A program made the position numbers and the translations under genes. This document shows, piece by piece, positions 7,476 to 11,655 of a DNA stretch of 11,655 nt. Source of the stretch: Pseudomonadota bacterium (GTDB lineage Bacteria; Pseudomonadota; Gammaproteobacteria; Burkholderiales; Burkholderiaceae); NCBI GenBank assembly GCA_029777935.1, contig JAKORH010000191.1, positions 1 to 11,655 of the forward strand. The letters are read 5' to 3'. How positions within the stretch are numbered: the stretch's first letter is position 1; every line of letters starts with the position of its first letter. The notes below the pieces were generated by a model. It worked only from the letters and a program-made list of their open reading frames with translations, made no database searches and had not been told where the DNA came from.

Positions 7476-8429
7476 CTAGCCGCTCCACGCCGCTCGCAGC
7501 AGCGCCACGCCGTGCCCACCGGCGTAGCGTGCGGCGGCGAGGTCGTTCACGGCCAGACCCCCGATCGCGTACAGCGGCAGCGGCGTGTCGCGCGCGATGC
7601 GCGCAAATCCGTTCCATCCGAGCGTGGCCGCGCCCGGGTGGCTTGGCGTCGCAAGTACCGGCCCCGCCATGGCGAAATCGCACCCGAGCCGGTGAGCGCG
7701 CGCCAGTTCGTCGCGATCGTGCACGGAGGCCGCGACCAGCAGGGCGTCGGGCCGCTGCTGCGTACGCATCAAATCGCGGGCAGTCAGATGCACGCCGTCA
7801 AATGCGGGCCACAGCGATTGCGCATGACGGCTGCTGATCAGCACGCGCGCGCCGACCTCGCGCGCCCGGTCGCGCACCGGCGATGCCAGTTTCGCGATCC
7901 TGGATTCGTCGAGCGATGGTTCGCGCAGCAGCAGCAGCCGCAGTCCGCGCGCCAGCGCGCGGTCGAGCGCGTGCAGGAAGCCGTCGGGGCCGAGCGCGGC
8001 GGCGTTCGATACGCCGTACACCGCGGGCAGTTCGAGCCAGCGCAACGCGGGCAGCGCCGCCGGCAGCAGCGGCTGCGGCGCCTGCGCGGGCAGGAAGAAG
8101 TCGAAGCGCTGGCCCTCGTGCGGGTGCGGCTCGCCGCGCCACTCGAACACGCGGCGAAAATGCAGCCGCACGTACGCATGCGGATAGTCGTGCTCGTAGA
8201 CCACCCAGGGCATGGAGGGGCCGAGTTCGATACCGAGTTCTTCGCGCAGTTCTCGCGCCAGCGCGTCGCCGATGGTCTCGCCGGGTTCGACCTTGCCACC
8301 CGGGAACTCCCAGTAGCCGGCGTATGGCTTGCCGGCGGGACGGTCCGCGAGCAGCACGGTGCCGTCGGCGCGCACCAGCACGCCGACCGCGACCTCGACG
8401 ATCGGTCGCGCGGCGGCATTCGCGCTCAT
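7476..8429 (-). CDS. Nudix hydrolase (MutT-like) fused to a thiamine-phosphate-synthase-like domain
   Basis: This is a 317-residue two-domain protein. The N-terminal domain (about residues 8-130) is a MutT-type Nudix hydrolase with a complete Nudix box at 45-67: G45, E51, R59-E60, E63-E64 and G66. These residues bind Mg and hydrolyse nucleoside diphosphate derivatives; 8-oxo-dGTP sanitation is the likely role, by analogy with MutT beside secA in E. coli. The C-terminal domain (about 134-317) resembles ThiE/TenI: DGVHLTARDL (211-220), AGPVLATPSHPG (255-266) and LPLYAIGGL (284-292). The lysine of the usual Q-REK motif is replaced (LLREP) and the ND pair reads SS, so TMP synthase activity is doubtful. 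Its ATG overlaps the AAA+ gene's stop in ATGA (8426-8429), implying translational coupling. Such fusions are known in proteobacteria; the second domain's role is not established. Confidence 0.9.
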   Translation of the reverse strand: MSANAAARPIVEVAVGVLVRADGTVLLADRPAGKPYAGYWEFPGGKVEPGETIGDALARELREELGIELGPSMPWVVYEHDYPHAYVRLHFRRVFEWRGEPHPHEGQRFDFFLPAQAPQPLLPAALPALRWLELPAVYGVSNAAALGPDGFLHALDRALARGLRLLLLREPSLDESRIAKLASPVRDRAREVGARVLISSRHAQSLWPAFDGVHLTARDLMRTQQRPDALLVAASVHDRDELARAHRLGCDFAMAGPVLATPSHPGAATLGWNGFARIARDTPLPLYAIGGLAVNDLAAARYAGGHGVALLRAAWSG

Positions 8430-9316
8430 TTCTGCGGAGTCGAAAGCCGTGCGCGGCCGGCGAAATCGCGCGCGAACTGCAGCGCGACGCGGCCCGAGCG
8501 CGAGCCGCGCTGCAGAGCGAACTGCAGCGCCTCTTCGCGCCAGTGCGCGTGCTGCGCGTCCGCTGCATCAATGCCGCAGCGGCGCAGCCAGTGGCGCACG
8601 ATGTCGAGGAAATCGTCCTGCCGGAACGGATAGAACGACAGCCACAGTCCGAAGCGCTCCGAGAGCGAGATCTTCTCCTCGACCGTTTCGGCCGGATGGA
8701 TCTCGCCGTCGTCCTCGTAGTGCGTGGCGAGGTTCTCGCGCATGTATTCGGGCATCAGATGGCGGCGGTTGGACGTGGCGTAGATCAGCACGTTGTCGCC
8801 CGGCGCGGCCACCGACCCGTCGAGCGCGGCCTTCAGCGCCTTGTACGAGGCCTCGCCTTCCTCGAACGACAGGTCGTCACAGAACAGGATGAAGCGCTCC
8901 GGCCGGTCGGCGATCAGATCGGCGATCTCGGGCAGATCGACCAGATCGCGCTTGTCGACCTCGATCAGCCGCAAGCCCTGGTCCAGGAACGCAAGCAGGC
9001 AGGCGCGGATCAGCGATGACTTGCCGGTGCCGCGCGCGCCGGTCAGCAGCACGTTGTTGGCCGGCGCGCCGCGCACGAACTGCTCGGTGTTGCGCAGGAT
9101 CGCCGCCTTCTGCGCGTCGACGTGCTGCAGGTCTTCGGGCGCGATGCGTGCGACGCGGTGGATCGCCTCCAGCCGGCCGAGCGTGGCGCCGAGGTACTGC
9201 CGGCGCCGCCAGCGAAACGCCGGCGCGGTCCAGTCGATCGGCCGCGCCTCGGGCAGCAGCGGTGCGAGCCGCTCGAGCAGTTCCAGCAGTCGCGCCGCCT
9301 CGGCACTCATCGTCAT
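8426..9316 (-). CDS. DUF815-type AAA+ ATP-binding protein
   Basis: This 296-residue predicted P-loop ATPase has a helical N-terminal part (1-85) rich in Leu and Arg. Its AAA+ core has Walker [10 protein letters not shown] (93-101), Walker [14 protein letters not shown] (142-154), sensor-1-like [12 protein letters not shown] (179-190) and a C-terminal [13 protein letters not shown] (273-285), where an arginine sensor would be expected. This matches the DUF815 family, whose cellular target is unknown to me. The start is ATG 9316, which overlaps the argJ stop in ATGA (9313-9316); ATG 9310 is an equally possible start two codons later. The same frame stays open far upstream through argJ, but only the part from here resembles a protein family. 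The stop overlaps the Nudix start by ATGA. Homologues are usually annotated only as ATP-binding proteins. No membrane segment is visible. Confidence 0.88.
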   Translation of the reverse strand: MTMSAEAARLLELLERLAPLLPEARPIDWTAPAFRWRRRQYLGATLGRLEAIHRVARIAPEDLQHVDAQKAAILRNTEQFVRGAPANNVLLTGARGTGKSSLIRACLLAFLDQGLRLIEVDKRDLVDLPEIADLIADRPERFILFCDDLSFEEGEASYKALKAALDGSVAAPGDNVLIYATSNRRHLMPEYMRENLATHYEDDGEIHPAETVEEKISLSERFGLWLSFYPFRQDDFLDIVRHWLRRCGIDAADAQHAHWREEALQFALQRGSRSGRVALQFARDFAGRARLSTPQK

Positions 9317-10539
9317 GAACGGTAATCGGCGTTGATCGAGACGTAGCCGTGCGACAGGTCGCACGTCCACACGGTCGTGCTCGCGTCGCCGCGGCCGAGC
9401 GCCACGCGCACGCGGATCTCGTCGGCTTTCATCACGCGCTGGCCGTCTTCCTCGCGATAGTCCGGGTGGCGGCCGCCGTCGCGCGCCACTGCCACGTCGC
9501 CGAGCCACAACTGCACGCAATTGGCATCGAGGTCCGCCACGCCCGCGTTGCCGGCCGCGGCAAGGATGCGGCCGAGATTGGGATCGGACGCGAAGAACGC
9601 GGTCTTCACCAGCGGCGAGTGTGCGATCGCGTAGGCGACCTGCGCGGCTTCCGCCACCGTGCGTGCCTCGCTCACCTCGATCTCGATGAACTTGGTCGCG
9701 CCCTCGCCGTCGCGCACGATCGCCTGCGCCAGTCGCTGCGCGACCTGCGTCAGTGCGGCGGCCAGCGCCGGCAGGCGCGGATCGCGTTCGTTCTCGATAC
9801 GCACGCCGCCGCGGCCCGTGGCGATCATCACGAACGAATCGTTGGTCGAGGTGTCGCCGTCGACGGTGATGCGGTTGAACGAGGCCTCCGCGACCTGCCG
9901 GGTCAGCCGCTGCCACAGGGGCAAGGAGACCGCGGCATCGGTGGCGACGAAGCCCAGCATCGTCGCCATGTCGGGCCGGATCATCCCGGCACCTTTCGCG
10001 ATGCCAGTGATCGCGACCGGCGCGCCGTCCAGATCGATGCGCAGCGACGCGGCCTTCGCCACGGTGTCGGTTGTCATGATCGATTCGGCTGCCGGCAGCC
10101 ACTGATCGGCAGCCAGGCGCGCGATCGCGGCCGGCAGTCCGGCAAGCAGCCGGTCGAGGGGCAGCGGCTCCATGATCACGCCGGTCGAGAACGGCAGCAC
10201 CTCGGCGGCGCTGCAATCGAAGTGCCGCGCCAGCGCCGCGCAGGTGGCACGCGCCGCGGCGAGCCCCGGCGCTCCGGTGCCGGCGTTGGCGCAGCCGGTG
10301 TTGATCACCAGCGCACGGATTGGGTGGCTCGCGGCAAGGTGCTCGCGGCATACCTGCACCGGCGCCGCGCAGAAACGGTTCTGCGTGAATACGCCCGCCA
10401 CGTTCGCGCCCGGGGCGAGGCGGATCACCAGCAGGTCCTTGCGATTCGGCTTGCGGATTCCGGCCTCGGCCCAGCCGAGCTCGACTCCGGCGACGGGATA
10501 CAGCGACGCGGCTTCAGGCGCAACGAGATTGACCGCCAT
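9313..10539 (-). CDS. argJ: Arginine biosynthesis bifunctional protein ArgJ (ornithine acetyltransferase / N-acetylglutamate synthase)
   Basis: ArgJ transfers the acetyl group from N-acetylornithine to glutamate, recycling it in the cyclic arginine pathway. Some members also make N-acetylglutamate from acetyl-CoA. The 408-residue proenzyme self-cleaves before a threonine. Here [14 protein letters not shown] (182-195) is the cleavage region, with T193 as the predicted nucleophile and new N-terminus of the beta chain. Other family marks are NTGCANAGTG (80-89), the oxyanion region STGVI (118-122), DGDTSTNDS (227-235), and the C-terminal NADYRS. ATG 10539 gives MAVNLVAP and fits the family; the frame is open to 10587, but that would extend into secA. 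It starts 31 bases after the secA stop without a clear ribosome site, and its own stop overlaps the AAA+ start. Whether it is mono- or bifunctional cannot be told from sequence. Confidence 0.95.
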   Translation of the reverse strand: MAVNLVAPEAASLYPVAGVELGWAEAGIRKPNRKDLLVIRLAPGANVAGVFTQNRFCAAPVQVCREHLAASHPIRALVINTGCANAGTGAPGLAAARATCAALARHFDCSAAEVLPFSTGVIMEPLPLDRLLAGLPAAIARLAADQWLPAAESIMTTDTVAKAASLRIDLDGAPVAITGIAKGAGMIRPDMATMLGFVATDAAVSLPLWQRLTRQVAEASFNRITVDGDTSTNDSFVMIATGRGGVRIENERDPRLPALAAALTQVAQRLAQAIVRDGEGATKFIEIEVSEARTVAEAAQVAYAIAHSPLVKTAFFASDPNLGRILAAAGNAGVADLDANCVQLWLGDVAVARDGGRHPDYREEDGQRVMKADEIRVRVALGRGDASTTVWTCDLSHGYVSINADYRS

Positions 10540-10559
10540 CGAGGCAATCCGCGATCCGC

Positions 10560-10583
10560 GAAGCTCGCCGTCAGGCGAGCTTC
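10560..10583 (-). terminator. Perfect 10-bp hairpin with the secA stop codon in its loop (no U-tract)
   Basis: On the + strand GAAGCTCGCC (10560-10569) and GGCGAGCTTC (10574-10583) are exact inverted copies around GTCA (10570-10573). In the - strand transcript the loop reads TGAC, so the secA TGA is exactly in the loop. GCGGATCGCGG follows rather than T residues. It may act as a weak terminator, attenuator or RNA-processing site between secA and argJ. Confidence 0.5.
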
Positions 10584-11655
10584 CCATGGCATTGCTTGTA
10601 CTTCTTGCCGGAGCCGCACGGACACGGGTCGTTGCGGCCGATCTTGTCGCCGAAACGCTTGAACGGCTGCGGCTTCGCCTCTTCCGGCGGCGGCAGCGTC
10701 AGCGTCTCGACGTCGGCCGGCTCTTCCGCGACGGCGGTGGCGAACTCCGCGTGCTGGGCCCGCGCAGCCTCGAGCCGGCGCTCGGCCTCCTGCTCCATCT
10801 GCTGCTCGGCCGCGGCGATCTCTTCCTGGGTCTGGATGCGGACGTTCATCAGGATACGGATCACGTCGGCGCGCACGCGATCGATCAGCGTGCCGAACAG
10901 CTCGAATGCCTCGCGCTTGTACTCCTGCTTCGGATTCTTCTGCGCATAGCCGCGCAGATGGATGCCCTGGCGCAGGTGGTCGAGCGCGGCCAGATGTTCG
11001 CGCCAGTGCTGGTCCATGACCTGCAGCATGATCGAGCGCTCGAAGCCGCCGAACGCCTCGGGTCCGACCAGCGTGACCTTGGTCTCGTACGCCTGGTCGG
11101 CGGCCTTCAGGATCCGTTCCAGTAGGTCCGCGTCGCTCAGGTCCTCGGCCGCGAGCCATTCCTTCAGCGGCAGGTCGATCTGCCAGTCTTCATGCAACGC
11201 GCGCGTCAGCCCCTCGATGTTCCACTGCTCCTCGACCGACTCGGCGGGCACGAACTCGCGGAACATGTCGGTGAAGTAGCCTCGCCGCAACCCGTCGATC
11301 ATCTCGCGCGTATCGCCAGCCTCGAGGATCTCGTTGCGCAGCCGGTAGATCTCGCGCCGCTGGTCGTTGGCGACGTCGTCGTATTCGAGCAGTTGCTTGC
11401 GGATATCGAAGTTGCGCGCCTCGACCTTGCGCTGCGCGCTCTCGATCGAGCGCGTGACCATGCCGGCTTCGATCGCCTCGCCCTCGGGCAGCTTCAGCCG
11501 GTCCATGATGGCGCGCATCCGGTCGCCGGCGAAGATGCGCAGCAGCGGATCGTCCATGGCCAGATAGAAGCGCGACTCGCCCGGATCGCCCTGGCGGCCG
11601 GAGCGGCCGCGCAACTGGTTGTCGATGCGGCGCGACTCGTGCCGCTCGGAGCCGA
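10571..11655 (-). CDS. secA: Preprotein translocase ATPase SecA, C-terminal part (partial)
   Basis: These are the last 360 residues of SecA, the motor that pushes unfolded preproteins through SecYEG. Visible from the right edge: the conserved helicase-like motif in [18 protein letters not shown] (8-25); RIFAGDR (39-45); the helical scaffold with [15 protein letters not shown] (89-103); the [20 protein letters not shown] region (211-230), part of the helical scaffold and two-helix finger; [17 protein letters not shown] (234-250); a variable Glu/Ala-rich linker (275-330); and the zinc-binding tail with C344, C346, C355 and H356 ([13 protein letters not shown]). That tail binds SecB and phospholipids, so a SecB partner is expected in the genome. 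The frame runs unbroken past the window edge, where the N-terminal nucleotide-binding and preprotein-binding domains must lie. The stop lies in a hairpin loop; argJ follows after 31 bases. Confidence 0.97.
   Translation of the reverse strand, partial: GSERHESRRIDNQLRGRSGRQGDPGESRFYLAMDDPLLRIFAGDRMRAIMDRLKLPEGEAIEAGMVTRSIESAQRKVEARNFDIRKQLLEYDDVANDQRREIYRLRNEILEAGDTREMIDGLRRGYFTDMFREFVPAESVEEQWNIEGLTRALHEDWQIDLPLKEWLAAEDLSDADLLERILKAADQAYETKVTLVGPEAFGGFERSIMLQVMDQHWREHLAALDHLRQGIHLRGYAQKNPKQEYKREAFELFGTLIDRVRADVIRILMNVRIQTQEEIAAAEQQMEQEAERRLEAARAQHAEFATAVAEEPADVETLTLPPPEEAKPQPFKRFGDKIGRNDPCPCGSGKKYKQCHGKLA

Noticed and set aside
9317..10351. Possible N-terminal extension of the AAA+ protein in the same frame
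   Set aside because: The frame is merely open through argJ; the extra sequence is Arg/Gly-rich without family likeness, and the ATGA overlap plus homology place the start at 9316 or 9310.
9349..10662. 437-codon + strand frame opposite argJ
   Set aside because: Antisense shadow; argJ on the - strand has all expected motifs.

Overview
The window is high-GC chromosomal DNA from a Gram-negative proteobacterium, most likely a betaproteobacterium of the order Burkholderiales. I base this on gene content and order (ispB, tRNA-Pro, a CNNM/CBS protein, pilBCD, coaE, zapD, yacG, a Nudix/TMP-synthase-like fusion, an AAA+ ATPase, argJ, secA) and on protein style; no database search was possible. It is densely packed. 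The largest stretch without a gene is about 161 bases, and I see no mobile element, CRISPR array or defence locus.

Layout on the + strand: the 3' end of ispB (polyprenyl diphosphate synthase), a complete tRNA-Pro(CGG), and a DUF21/CBS/CorC_HlyC membrane protein. After a 161-bp gap with a plausible weak promoter come pilB, pilC and pilD (type IV pilus motor ATPase, platform protein, prepilin peptidase), then coaE (last step of CoA synthesis), zapD (FtsZ-bundling division factor) and yacG (zinc-binding gyrase inhibitor), all closely packed or overlapping. No pilin gene lies here, so the pilins must be encoded elsewhere. On the - strand, read from the right edge: the 3' end of secA, argJ (arginine biosynthesis), a DUF815-type AAA+ ATPase and the Nudix/TMP-synthase-like protein. 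The last three are joined by two ATGA stop/start overlaps. The two gene groups converge with a 2-bp gap between yacG and the Nudix gene.

From memory, the order matches an old syntenic block also seen in E. coli (hofB-hofC near coaE-zapD-yacG, with mutT-secA on the opposite strand). Here argJ and the AAA+ gene sit between secA and the Nudix gene. The block mixes surface machinery, cell division, cofactor and amino-acid synthesis and protein export. It is better seen as growth-linked conserved synteny than as one pathway.

I did not find a clearly new system. The most interesting leftovers are: (i) strong hairpins lacking a long U-tract that place the TGA stop codon in or at the apical loop at the ends of ispB, CNNM/CBS and secA; (ii) the translationally coupled argJ - AAA+ - Nudix cassette, two of whose products are poorly characterised; (iii) the coaE start, which has no canonical start codon outside pilD.
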